A DNA stretch of 64,000 nt, from positions 1 through 64,000 of the forward strand of contig NZ_VFAC01000001.1 in NCBI RefSeq assembly GCF_007644105.1. Reading direction: 5' to 3'. The translations under genes and the position numbers were made by a program. This document shows positions 25,720 through 34,767 of this stretch, piece by piece (positions within the stretch are counted from its first letter, which is position 1; each line of letters starts with the position of its first letter). The notes beneath the pieces are model-generated. The model did not search any database and had not been told where the DNA came from. It worked only from the letters and a program-made list of their open reading frames with translations. The stretch is from Elioraea rosea. Lineage in GTDB: Bacteria > Pseudomonadota > Alphaproteobacteria > Acetobacterales > Acetobacteraceae.

Positions 25720-26871
25720 ATGACCACCCAGGACCACGCGCCCGTCGCGCCCGTCGCGCTCACGCAGGCGTCGTTCCGCGCCCGATGCGACAGCCGCCCG
25801 ACACGGCGCGACCACGCGATCGACATCGCCCGCGGCATCGCGCTCGTGGCGATCCTCAACACGCACTTCACGCTGATGGCGCGCGACGTCGGCTCGCTCG
25901 GCGGCCACCGCGCGCCCTTCCTGTCAGACCTCCAGTTCCCCGATTTCGCCGATTTCTTCGTCTTCCTGTCCGGCTACGTCTATGGCCTCGTCTACGGCAA
26001 CAGGCTCGTGCGCGACGGGTTCGCGAGCGTCACGCGCCAGACCATCCGGCGGATGGGGCAGATCATCCGCGCCTTGGTGGTCTCCATCGCCGCTGCCGTC
26101 GCGCTCTCCTGGGCGCTGATCGACGACGCCGAGGTGCTTCGCACGCTCGACCTCTGGCCCTTCCAGGCGAACGGGCGGCTTGCGCTGCATGACCTCCTCA
26201 CCTTCACGAGCGCGCCGCTCTTCATCAACATCCTCTGCCTCTACGTGCTTCTGCTCACCGCCGCGCCGCTGATGCTGTGGGGGTTCCGCCGCAACCTCGC
26301 GGCGACGTTCGGGGTGAGCGGCGTGGTGTGGCTGCTCGTGCAGGCCGGGCCGCTCGACCTCGACACCGGCTGGGCAGGAATCCGCTCGTTCAACCCGTTC
26401 GCGTGGCAGCTCCTGTTCGCAATGGGGATCTTCCTCGGCATGCAGCGCGGGTTCGACACGATCTTCGCCGCGCTCTCCCGCCGCACGGCGTTCCTGCTCA
26501 CGGCGGCGTGCCTGGGGTTCTTCCTGGTGCGCATGGCCATGAAGCTGTCGCCCGAGTTCACCGCGCTTCTCGAGCCCGTATCCGGGAAGGCGCAGTTCGC
26601 GACGCTCCGGATCATCAACTTCGTCTGCCTCGCCCCGGTGTTCGTCCTGTTCGTCGGCTGGCTGGAGCGCGCCGCACCTAGCCTCTCGTCGTGGCTTGCC
26701 CGGCTCGGCGCGCTGAGCCTCGAGATGTTCGCCTGGGGCGTCGTGCTGACGATGCTCATGTCGGTGGCCTTCCTCGCCCTCGGGGGCGACCTCGCGGCCT
26801 ATGTCATCGTTCTTGCGGTCGGCCTCGTTGGATACGTTCTCTCGGTCCGAATAATGGTAGTATTCAACTAG
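25720..26871 (+). CDS. OpgC-family membrane protein, paralogue 1
   Basis: A 383-residue protein with about ten membrane helices. The signature RRDHAIDIARGIALVAILNTH leads into helix 1, then SDLQFPDFADFFVFLSGYVYGLVYG, and later NPFAWQLLFAMGIFLGMQRG. This is the OpgC pattern (COG4645), a family of inner-membrane acyltransferases; the founding member succinylates osmoregulated periplasmic glucans. opgG and opgH are not in the window. A second, clearly homologous gene follows after 88 bases, so this is a tandem duplication. What they acylate here is unknown. Confidence 0.82.
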   Translation: MTTQDHAPVAPVALTQASFRARCDSRPTRRDHAIDIARGIALVAILNTHFTLMARDVGSLGGHRAPFLSDLQFPDFADFFVFLSGYVYGLVYGNRLVRDGFASVTRQTIRRMGQIIRALVVSIAAAVALSWALIDDAEVLRTLDLWPFQANGRLALHDLLTFTSAPLFINILCLYVLLLTAAPLMLWGFRRNLAATFGVSGVVWLLVQAGPLDLDTGWAGIRSFNPFAWQLLFAMGIFLGMQRGFDTIFAALSRRTAFLLTAACLGFFLVRMAMKLSPEFTALLEPVSGKAQFATLRIINFVCLAPVFVLFVGWLERAAPSLSSWLARLGALSLEMFAWGVVLTMLMSVAFLALGGDLAAYVIVLAVGLVGYVLSVRIMVVFN

Positions 26872-26959
26872 GCGAGGACACGGATTGATCGCGAAACCAT
26901 GGCGTGACGCAGCCATGGATGGCATAAGCCTGGGCGCGTTCTTCCCTCCAGTCGGGGTC

Positions 26960-28117
26960 ATGACGATGGCTGCAGGCGCCGCGCTCGGCGGTCTTCCGAT
27001 CGCCTTCCGCCAACACGACTTCCTGGCCCGCTCCGCTGCCCGCCCCTCGCGGCGCGATCACGCGATCGACATCGCCCGCGGCATCGCGCTGATCTTCATC
27101 CTGTACCCGCACTTCACGCAGATCGCAGCCGCCCTCGGGTCGATCGGGCGTGCCCGCGTGCCCTACCTCTCCGACCTCCAGTTCTGCGACCCGGCGGATT
27201 TCTTCGTGTTCCTCTCCGGCTACGTCTATGGCCTCGTCTACGGCCAGCGCGCGGTGCGTGACGGCTACCGCACCGTGGTTCGCCAGACGGTCCGGCGCAT
27301 GGCGCAGATCTTCCGGGCGATGGTGTTCACCGTGGCGCTCTGCGTCGGTCTCTCCTGGCTTCTGATCGACGACCCGGCCGTGCTGCGCGCGCTCGACCTG
27401 CTGAGCTTCGAGAGAAGCGGGCGCGAGGCCATCGCCGGGATCGCGCTGCTGCTCGATTCGACGCTCTTCATCAACATCCTTGCCCTCTATCTCCTCCTGC
27501 TCGCGACCGCGCCGCTCTTCCTCTGGGGCTTCCGGCGCAGCGTCGCGGCCACCGCCGCGGTGTCGCTCGGCATCTGGCTCCTGGTCCAGATCGGGCCGCT
27601 GCACGTCACGAGCACCTGGGCGGGGATGCACAGCTTCAATCCCTTCGCCTGGCAGCTCCTGTTCGCGATGGGGATCCTCCTCGGCATGCAGCGTGGCTTC
27701 GATGCGATCCTCGCCTCGATGACGCGGGCGCAGGCCATCACGCTCGCCCTCGCGTGCCTCGGCTTCTTCGCGCTGCGCACGGGCATCAGGGTCTCGCCCG
27801 CGCTCGCCGAGCTGGTGCTGCCGATCGCGCACAAGCCGGCCTTCGGGCCGCTCCGGCTCGCGAACTTCGTCTGCCTCGTGCCGGTGTTCGTTCTCGCCGT
27901 GGGCTGGCTCGAACGGCAGGTCCCCGTGCTTGCGAACCTGCTCGCCCGCTCGGGTGCGCTCAGCCTGGAGATGTTCTGCGTCGGCGTGGTGCTGACGCTT
28001 CTGATGGGTGTCGCCTTCCTCGCGCTCGGCGGAACGCTGCTGGCATACGGCATCGTTCTCACCGCCGGCATCGCGCTCTACCTCGTTGCGATCATCCCGC
28101 TCGAGGCGGTGAGCTAG
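26960..28117 (+). CDS. OpgC-family membrane protein, paralogue 2
   Basis: A 385-residue homologue of the preceding gene with the same blocks (RRDHAIDIARGIAL, SDLQFCDPADFFVFLSGYV, NPFAWQLLFAMGILLGMQRG) and the same helix order. ATG at 26960 gives an N-terminus as long as paralogue 1; TTG at 26885 would add 25 residues without homology. The two copies differ throughout, so the duplication is not recent. The TAG stop lies inside the terminal CTAGAGC of a palindromic element, so the present C-terminus (IIPLEAVS) may have been set by insertion of that element. Confidence 0.8.
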   Translation: MTMAAGAALGGLPIAFRQHDFLARSAARPSRRDHAIDIARGIALIFILYPHFTQIAAALGSIGRARVPYLSDLQFCDPADFFVFLSGYVYGLVYGQRAVRDGYRTVVRQTVRRMAQIFRAMVFTVALCVGLSWLLIDDPAVLRALDLLSFERSGREAIAGIALLLDSTLFINILALYLLLLATAPLFLWGFRRSVAATAAVSLGIWLLVQIGPLHVTSTWAGMHSFNPFAWQLLFAMGILLGMQRGFDAILASMTRAQAITLALACLGFFALRTGIRVSPALAELVLPIAHKPAFGPLRLANFVCLVPVFVLAVGWLERQVPVLANLLARSGALSLEMFCVGVVLTLLMGVAFLALGGTLLAYGIVLTAGIALYLVAIIPLEAVS

Positions 28118-28242
28118 AGCGCGTTCCGATCGATTGGAGTCAATCGATCGGAAGGTCGTGCTCTCAAGCCACAAATGATCAGAGCAGCCTAGCCAGACCT
28201 GATGAACCGAAGCCGGTTCCATCAGGTCTGGTGCTGCTCTAG
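28114..28242. repeat. Double palindromic element with CTAGAGC / GCTCTAG ends
   Basis: The element fills the whole gap between opgC paralogue 2 and chrA. It opens with CTAGAGC (28114-28120) and closes with GCTCTAG (28236-28242). Unit A has a perfect 13-bp stem, TTCCGATCGATTG (28124-28136) and CAATCGATCGGAA (28141-28153), with a GAGT loop, flanked by AGAGC and GCTCT. Unit B has a 12-bp stem, CCAGACCTGATG (28193-28204) and CATCAGGTCTGG (28220-28231), extended by AACC/GGTT and flanked by AGAGCAGC/GCTGCTCT. The TAG stops of both flanking genes are part of the element ends. It likely also acts as a bidirectional terminator. Confidence 0.8.
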
Positions 28243-29582
28243 AGAACGAGGCGCAGCGCGAGCCCCGCGAGCGCCGTGACCCCAAGCGTCCGCAGGATGC
28301 CCTGCTTCAGCGGGAAGAGCAGAAGCGCGGCAAGCAGAGCAAGCGCGAGCGCAGACGGGTCGAGGCTTCGGGGATCGGGCAGGTCGAGCGCCACCGGCCC
28401 GAGCGTCACGCGTCGGACGGTGGAGAACAGCACGCGCAGGCCGAACCAGAGGGCGAGGTTGGCGATCACCCCGACCACCGCAGCCGTGACTGCCGCAAGC
28501 GCACCCGCGAGCGCCCTCTGTCCATGCAGCCGCTCGACGAAGGGCGCGCCGAGGAAGATCCACGCGAAACAGGGCGCGAAGGTGACAAGCAGCGTCAGCG
28601 CCGCGCCGGCCGTGCCAGCGATCAACCCGCCATGCGGCAAGGCCGCGAGGAAGCCGACGAACTGCAACACGAGGATCAGGGGCCCGGGCGTGGTCTCGGC
28701 GAGCCCGAGCCCGGCGAGCATGTCGGCGGCCGAGAGCCAGCCGTAGCGATCGACCGCCTCCTGGGCGACATAGGCAAGCACGGCGTAGGCGCCGCCGAAG
28801 GTGACCAGCGCCATCTTGGAGAAGAACCAGGCGATGTCCGCCCAGACCCCGGCATCGGCGGCAACGAGCAGGCCGAGCGGCACGAGCCACGCCGCGAGCG
28901 AGGCGAGCCCCGCCCACCGCGCCGAGGCCGAGAGCCGTGCGATCCTGCCGGGATCCTCCGCGAGCATCGCATCGAGCAGGGCGGGCCGGTCGCCTTGCCG
29001 CTCGCCATGCAGACCAGCGGAGAACTGCGCAGGTGCGAGGAACCCGACGACGGCCGCGGCAAGAACGACGAAGGGAAACGGCACGTCGAACGCATAGAGG
29101 GCAAGGAAGGCCGCAGCGGCGAGCGCGTAGGCGGCGCCGCCCTTCAGCGCACGCCGCGCGACGCGCAGCAGCGCCTCGACGACGACGACGAGCACGGCGC
29201 ATTTCAGGCCGAAGAACAGGGCTGCGATGACCGGCACGCCGCCGGCGACAGCGTAGATGGCCGACAGAACGAGCATGACGGCGGCACCGGGCAGGACGAA
29301 GAGCAGCCCCGCCGCGAACCCTCCCTTCACGCCGTGCAGCAACCAGCCGAGATAGATCGCGAGCTGCTGCGCCTCGGGCCCGGGAAGGAGCATGCAGAAA
29401 TTGAGCGCATGCAGGAACCGGCGCTCGGACACCCAGGCGCGGTCGCCCACCACCTCGCGATGCATCAGCGCGATCTGCGCCGCGGGGCCGCCGAAGGAGA
29501 GGCAGCCGATGCGGAACCATACCGCAAGCGCCTCGCGATAGGTCGGGAAGCGCGTTGCGGCAGCAGGCATGGCGTCGCTCAT
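28239..29582 (-). CDS. chrA: Chromate transporter ChrA
   Basis: A 447-residue long-chain CHR protein with two homologous membrane halves. The N-terminal half opens with WFRIGCLSFGGPAAQIALMH and contains LPGPEAQQLAIYLGW. The second half repeats the pattern with FFSKMALVTFGGAYAVLAYV and GLAETTPGPLILVLQFVGF. ChrA exports chromate, and this two-domain size is normal. Its start overlaps the stop of the rhodanese-ChrB gene by 4 bases. The stop codon lies in the palindromic element, but the length is still normal. Confidence 0.92.
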   Translation of the reverse strand: MSDAMPAAATRFPTYREALAVWFRIGCLSFGGPAAQIALMHREVVGDRAWVSERRFLHALNFCMLLPGPEAQQLAIYLGWLLHGVKGGFAAGLLFVLPGAAVMLVLSAIYAVAGGVPVIAALFFGLKCAVLVVVVEALLRVARRALKGGAAYALAAAAFLALYAFDVPFPFVVLAAAVVGFLAPAQFSAGLHGERQGDRPALLDAMLAEDPGRIARLSASARWAGLASLAAWLVPLGLLVAADAGVWADIAWFFSKMALVTFGGAYAVLAYVAQEAVDRYGWLSAADMLAGLGLAETTPGPLILVLQFVGFLAALPHGGLIAGTAGAALTLLVTFAPCFAWIFLGAPFVERLHGQRALAGALAAVTAAVVGVIANLALWFGLRVLFSTVRRVTLGPVALDLPDPRSLDPSALALALLAALLLFPLKQGILRTLGVTALAGLALRLVL

Positions 29583-30409
29583 GCCCGCACCATCCTCGGC
29601 GGCCAGCGGTGCTGCTCGGCCTGGCAGTCGCGCGCCCAGAGATAGAGGGCGTCGTACATCACCATCCCGTGCCGCAATGCCAGGGCGTCGCCCTCCCCGG
29701 CAAGCGCCGAAAGTCCGAGGGACAGGGCGAGCAGGCCCGTGGCCGCGGCATGCAACGCAGGCTTCTCGGTGTCCGCCCCGCGGACGATGTCGGCGAGGAT
29801 GCGGAGGGCCTGGTCATCCGGCCTGTGGCGCTCGACGAAGGCGTCGAAGCTGCACCCCTCGCCGACATGCGTGTAGGGCGCGCCGGGAATGTCGAAGGCG
29901 GTGCCGCCAATCTCCTCGGCGATCCGCGCGACCTCCGGTGCCGGCGCATAGACGAAGCGCGCATCGGCGGCGATGAAGCGGCGGATGAACCAGGGGCAGG
30001 CGATGCGGTCGATCTTCGGCCGCTCGCGCGTGACGAAGACCGGCGCCGGGCCCGGCTTGCTCGAAAGTGGAAATCCGAGCGACTCCCACCCGGCGATGCC
30101 GCCTGCAAGGTAGGTCGCGGCGAGACCGCTTCGCGCCAGCGCGGAGGCGACGGCCTGCGACACGGCATGGCCTCCGACGCAGACGGCGACGACCGGGCGT
30201 TGCGGCTCGAGGGTCGCGATCCAGGATCCGATGGCGTCGGGGTCGCGGCGCAGGGCGCCTGGCAGAGACGTGGTCGACGCGGCGAAGGCGGCATCGCGCC
30301 GCACGTCGAGGATCTGCGGGCCGGGAAAGCCCGCCATGGCGGCGAGAAGCCGTTCGGCCGGCAACGGAATGGCGTCAGCCGGGCGGGAGGGGTGCTCGAT
30401 GGTGTCCAT
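29579..30409 (-). CDS. chrB: Rhodanese-ChrB domain fusion protein
   Basis: A 276-residue two-domain protein. Residues ~20-115 are a rhodanese domain with the catalytic Cys77 in AVCVGGHAV. Residues ~124-270 are the ChrB C-terminal domain (FVTRERPKIDRIACPWFIRRFI, GCSFDAFVERH). ChrB regulates or assists chromate efflux, and fusions with rhodanese are known in chromate operons. It is the first gene of the chrB-chrA operon. The N-terminal DNA-binding part of classical ChrB is absent, so a sulfur/redox or reductase-like role is more likely than direct repression. Confidence 0.82.
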   Translation of the reverse strand: MDTIEHPSRPADAIPLPAERLLAAMAGFPGPQILDVRRDAAFAASTTSLPGALRRDPDAIGSWIATLEPQRPVVAVCVGGHAVSQAVASALARSGLAATYLAGGIAGWESLGFPLSSKPGPAPVFVTRERPKIDRIACPWFIRRFIAADARFVYAPAPEVARIAEEIGGTAFDIPGAPYTHVGEGCSFDAFVERHRPDDQALRILADIVRGADTEKPALHAAATGLLALSLGLSALAGEGDALALRHGMVMYDALYLWARDCQAEQHRWPPRMVRA

Positions 30410-30535
30410 GTGCGTCTCCTCGTGCCCGGCAGCAGCGCCGGGGTGGAAACGCAGGCTTGGACGTGATCGGCACGTCTGACGGCGCGCCCGCGACCGGCGC
30501 CGTTGGCGGTATATGCGCCTCCGGAACGGTTGCCG

Positions 30536-31735
30536 TCAACGCTCCGCTGCGGCTAGCCTTTCCGGCACGGCTGCGATCGCCGCCTCATCTGCATTGGCGA
30601 AGGCGAGCCTGAGATACCGCTCCTGCCCTGGGCCGAAGAACGGGCCGGGGAGGACGAGAAGCCCCTGCTCCGCAGCGAGGCGCTCGGCCATCGCAACGCC
30701 ATCGGGCGCACGCTCGGGCAGGCGGAGATAGGCGAAGTAGCCGCCGAGCGCGTCGATGCGCCACGCAGGGGTTGCGGAGAGCGCGGTGCGGAACGCCTCC
30801 GCCCGTCCCGCCATGATGGCGCGGTTGTCGTCGCGCCAGGGCTTCAGTGCCCCGATCGCCCAGGTGAGTGCGGCCTGGGCATGGCGCGGCGCGCAGATCT
30901 GCAGCGTGTCGACCGCCTTGGCGAACTCGCCCATGAAGCCCGCCCCCGCCGCCACCGCGCCGACGCGATGCCCTGGCACGCAATAGGCCTTGGAGAACGA
31001 GTAGAGATGCACGAGATGCTCGCCCCAGGCGGGGTCGGCGAACAGCGCGTGCGGCGGCGCGGCACCGGGCAGGAAGTCGCGATAGGTCTCGTCGACGACG
31101 AGCCAGAGGCCGCGTGCACGGGCAAGCGCGGCAAAGCGCGCGATCGTCTCCGGCGGGTAGATCGCGCCCGTCGGGTTGTTCGGACTGACGAGGACGATGG
31201 CGCGGATGCCGGGGCGAAGCAGCGCCGCGGCACGGTCAGGGTCGGGTACGAACCCGTCCTCCGCGCGGCAGGGAAGCGGCACCGCCTCGACGCCGTGCAT
31301 GGTGAGCGCCATGCGGTGGTTGAAGTACCACGGCGCAGGCAGCAGCACCGCCTCGCCGGGCGCGGCGATCGTCGCCATCGTCATCGCGAAGGCGAGGTTG
31401 CAGCCTGCGGTGATGGCGATGCTGTCGGCGCCGATCTCTGCGCCGTAGGCGGAGCCGATGTCGGATGCCAGCGCCTCGCGGAGCGCCGCGTCGCCGAGGA
31501 TCGCCCCGTAGCCTGCCGCCTCGCGCGTCGCCGCGGCGGCCGCGAGCCGCTCGAGCAACCGAGGGTGCGGCGGATAGCCGGGAACCGCCTGGGTGAGGTC
31601 GATCGGTGGGCCTGCGCTTCCATCGTAACGCGCGGCCCAGGACCGCGCGGCCGGGATCGGCGGTGCATCTGTCGCGACGATGGTGTCGGAAGTGACGGGA
31701 CGGGTCATGGCTGGGGTGGCGGCGTCGCTCGGCAT
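30536..31735 (-). CDS. Class I/II PLP-dependent aminotransferase
   Basis: A 399-residue fold-type I aminotransferase. Visible are ITAGCNLAFAM (cofactor phosphate region), SPNNPTGAIYPPE (cofactor pocket Asn), LVVDETYRDFLPG (Asp to pyridine nitrogen) and the Schiff-base Lys in YSFSKAYCVPGHRVG. The C-terminal Arg contact (RLAFAN) is also present. ATG at 31735 is the longest start; ATG at 31708 (MTRPVTSDT) is also credible. It is a single gene, divergent from glpD with a 101-base gap, and no pathway partner is adjacent. Substrate unknown. Confidence 0.8.
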   Translation of the reverse strand: MPSDAATPAMTRPVTSDTIVATDAPPIPAARSWAARYDGSAGPPIDLTQAVPGYPPHPRLLERLAAAAATREAAGYGAILGDAALREALASDIGSAYGAEIGADSIAITAGCNLAFAMTMATIAAPGEAVLLPAPWYFNHRMALTMHGVEAVPLPCRAEDGFVPDPDRAAALLRPGIRAIVLVSPNNPTGAIYPPETIARFAALARARGLWLVVDETYRDFLPGAAPPHALFADPAWGEHLVHLYSFSKAYCVPGHRVGAVAAGAGFMGEFAKAVDTLQICAPRHAQAALTWAIGALKPWRDDNRAIMAGRAEAFRTALSATPAWRIDALGGYFAYLRLPERAPDGVAMAERLAAEQGLLVLPGPFFGPGQERYLRLAFANADEAAIAAVPERLAAAER

Positions 31736-31836
31736 GGGCGCACTCTGTCACCGAGGGCGGGCCCGGTCCATCCGGCCCCCTGGACGTATCCTGCCCCTAC
31801 GCCGTAGCGTCGCGGCGCGAACGGAAAGGAGCGCGC

Positions 31837-33105
31837 GTGGCCAGCGAAGGCATCGTCGATCTCGCCATCATCGGCGGCAGCATCAACGGCGCAGGCATCG
31901 CGCGCGACGCGGCCGGGCGCGGCCTCTCCGTCCATCTGGTCGAGCAGGGCGATCTCGGCGGGGCCACCTCCTCCGCTTCGACAAAGCTGATCCACGGCGG
32001 CCTGCGCTACCTCGAGCATTACGCCTTCCGCCTCGTGCGCGAGGCGCTCGAGGAGCGCGAGGTGCTGTGGCGCATCGCGCCGCACATCATCTGGCCGCTG
32101 CGCTTCGTGCTACCGCACCACCAGGGCCTGCGCCCTGCCTGGATGCTTCGGCTCGGGTTCTTCCTCTACGACCGGTTCGGCGGCCGGCCGCTTCTGCCCG
32201 GCACGGAGGTGCTCGACCTCCGCGGCGACCCAGCCGGCGGGCCGCTGCAGCCGGGCTTCGCGAAGGGCTTCGAGTATTCCGATTGCTGGGTCGAGGACAG
32301 CAGGCTGGCCGTGCTCAACGCGCGCGATGCCGTCGCCAGGGGCGCGGTTATCGAGACGCGCACGCGTTGCCTCTCTGCCACGCGCGAGGACGGCGCCTGG
32401 ACGCTCACGCTCGCCGCCGAGGATGGGAACGGATGCAGAACGATCCGTGCCCGCACCGTCGTCAACGCCGCCGGCCCCTGGGTCGCCGAGGTGCCCGCGG
32501 GCGTGGTGCACGCGAATGCACCTGCCGCCGTCCGGCTCGTTCAGGGAAGCCACGTCGTAGTGCCCCGCCTGTTTGCGCATGACCACTGCTACATCTTCCA
32601 GAACACCGACAGCCGCAACGTGTTCGCCATTCCCTACGAGGGCGATTTGACCCTGATCGGCACGACCGATCGCGACTGGACGGGCGCCCCGAGCTCGGTC
32701 GCCGCGAGCGGCGACGAGATCGCCTATCTCTGCCGGGCGGGGAGCGCCTATCTCAAGCGGCCCGTGACGCCGGCGGATGTGGTGTGGACATGTTCCGGCG
32801 TCCGCCGCTCTATGACAACGGCGCTTCCGCCGCACAGGAGGCGACGCGCGACTACGTGCTCGCCCTCGACGCCCCTTCGGGCCAGCCCGCCCTGCTCAGC
32901 GTGTTCGGCGGCAAGATCACTACCTACAGGCGCCTCGCCGAGCACGCGCTCGAGAACCTGCAGCCCCACCTGCCTGCGCGCCAGCGCGACGCAGCAGGCT
33001 GGACGGGGGCGCGCGCCGCTTCCGGGCGGCGGCTTCGCCGCCGACGGGTTCGACGCGCTCGTCACCTCGCTCGGCGAGTCCATGGCGGAGACCATCGCGG
33101 CATGA
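31837..33105 (+). pseudogene. glpD: glpD, glycerol-3-phosphate dehydrogenase, frameshifted and C-terminally truncated
   Basis: The first ~320 codons are a good GlpD: FAD motif IIGGSINGAGIARDAAGRG, the SSASTKLIHGGLRYLEH segment, and [17 protein letters not shown]. Near 32803-32807 one C seems missing (GTCCGCCGCTC where a three-C run is expected). The conserved continuation [18 protein letters not shown] and [17 protein letters not shown] then reads in the other forward frame. At 33005-33009 an extra G in a five-G run restores the first frame ([15 protein letters not shown]). The gene then stops at 33105, with most of the C-terminal DAO_C domain missing. Two homopolymer indels could be sequencing errors; the missing C-terminus could not. 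glpK starts at the overlapping ATGA. Confidence 0.8.
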
Positions 33106-34595
33106 GCGCACCCGGCCACATCCTCGCGATCGACCAGGGAACCACCTCCTCCCGCGCCATAGTGTTCGACACGCGCGCGACCGTGAAAGGCATCGCGCAG
33201 GAGGAGTTCGGCCAAATCTACCCCGAGCCGGGCTGGGTGGAGCACGACGCGGAGGCGATCTGGCGCAGCGTTCTCGCCACCTGCCGTGCGGCCATCCGCA
33301 ATGCCGCGCTCGAGGCATCCGACATCGCTGCGATCGGCATCACCAACCAGCGCGAGACGACCGTCCTGTGGGACCGCGCAACGGGACGGCCGATCCACAA
33401 CGCGATCGTCTGGCAGGATCGCCGCACCGCGGCCGCCTGCGCGGCGTTGCGCGCAGAGGGTGCGGAGGAAGCCGTCTCGGCAACGACCGGCCTTCTTGTC
33501 GACCCCTACTTCTCGGCGACCAAGATCGCCTGGCTGCTCGACACGGTGCCCGGTGCGCGCAAGGCGGCCGAAGCTGGAAGGCTCGCCTTCGGGACGGTCG
33601 ACAGCTTCCTGCTCTGGCGGCTGACCGGCGGCGCGGTGCATGCGACTGACGCGACGAACGCCTCGCGCAGCCTTCTCCTCGACATCCGCAGCGGGAGCTG
33701 GAGCGAGGAGATGCTGCGCCTGTTCCGCATCCCGCGCGCGATCCTTCCGCAGGTGCGCGACACGGCGGGGCTGTTCGGCACGGCGGAGGCGAGGCACCTG
33801 GGTGCGGCGATCGCCATCCGGGGCATCGCGGGCGACCAGCAGGCAGCGCTCGCGGGCCAGGCCTGCTTCGCGCCGGGCATGGTGAAATCGACCTACGGCA
33901 CGGGCTGCTTCGCGCTGATCAACACTGGCGAGACGCCCGTTGTCTCCTCGCACCGGCTTCTGACGACCATCGCCGCGCAGCGGAAGGGTCGCCGAAGCTA
34001 CGCGCTCGAAGGCGCGATCTTCGTCGCGGGCGCTGCCGTCCAGTGGCTACGCGATGGGTTGGGCCTGATCGCGCACGCGGCCGAGACCGGCCGCCTCGCG
34101 GAGGAAGCAGACCCCGGACAGAGCGTGACGCTTGTTCCCGCCTTCGTGGGCCTCGGCGCTCCCTACTGGGACGCAGAGGCGCGCGGGGCGATCTTCGGCC
34201 TGACGCGCGGCACGACGCGAGCGGAGCTCGCCCGCGCCGCGCTCGAGAGCGTCGCCCTCCAGACGCGCGACCTCGTCGAGGCCATGCGGGCGGACTGGGG
34301 GGCGGAGGCATCGGAGATGGTGCTGCGCGTGGATGGCGGGATGACCGCGAGCGACTGGACGATGCAGTTCCTCGCCGACATGCTCGCCTGCCCCGTCGAT
34401 CGCCCGCGCGTGCAGGAAACCACCGCGCTGGGCGCTGCCTATTTCGCCGGGCTCGATGCCGGGCTGTTCGAGGGGCCGGAGGCTTTCGCCGACACCTGGG
34501 CACTCGACCGGCGCTTCCTCCCCCGCATGGACGAGGCGGAACGGGCGCGGCGCTACGACGTGTGGCGCGACGCGGTGAGACGCACGCTGACGTGA
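33102..34595 (+). CDS. glpK: Glycerol kinase GlpK
   Basis: A 497-residue FGGY kinase that phosphorylates glycerol to glycerol-3-phosphate. Marks are [15 protein letters not shown] at the N-terminus, [44 protein letters not shown] and the FGGY signature equivalents [15 protein letters not shown] and [15 protein letters not shown]. Length is normal and no disruption is seen. ATG at 33102 overlaps the stop of the broken glpD. If glpD is truly dead, the product glycerol-3-phosphate must be oxidised by another enzyme or used for lipid synthesis. Confidence 0.95.
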   Translation: MSAPGHILAIDQGTTSSRAIVFDTRATVKGIAQEEFGQIYPEPGWVEHDAEAIWRSVLATCRAAIRNAALEASDIAAIGITNQRETTVLWDRATGRPIHNAIVWQDRRTAAACAALRAEGAEEAVSATTGLLVDPYFSATKIAWLLDTVPGARKAAEAGRLAFGTVDSFLLWRLTGGAVHATDATNASRSLLLDIRSGSWSEEMLRLFRIPRAILPQVRDTAGLFGTAEARHLGAAIAIRGIAGDQQAALAGQACFAPGMVKSTYGTGCFALINTGETPVVSSHRLLTTIAAQRKGRRSYALEGAIFVAGAAVQWLRDGLGLIAHAAETGRLAEEADPGQSVTLVPAFVGLGAPYWDAEARGAIFGLTRGTTRAELARAALESVALQTRDLVEAMRADWGAEASEMVLRVDGGMTASDWTMQFLADMLACPVDRPRVQETTALGAAYFAGLDAGLFEGPEAFADTWALDRRFLPRMDEAERARRYDVWRDAVRRTLT

Positions 34596-34767
34596 TGCGA
34601 CGTGCCTCGCCGCCACGCGCGATGCGTCAAGAACCGGGATGATTTCGCTTGAGACGCGAGGGCTCGCCCGCGCACACTCGTTGCGGCCGCATCCTCGGCC
34701 AGCCAATCAACAATGCGGCGGCCCCCCGCTCACCCAGCGGGACCGAACCGCGTGGGGAGAACATCCA

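Noticed and set aside
32784-33101. N-terminal extension of GlpK in frame from 32784
   Set aside because: This stretch encodes part of GlpD ([34 protein letters not shown]) brought into the glpK frame by indels; it is not a genuine fusion protein.
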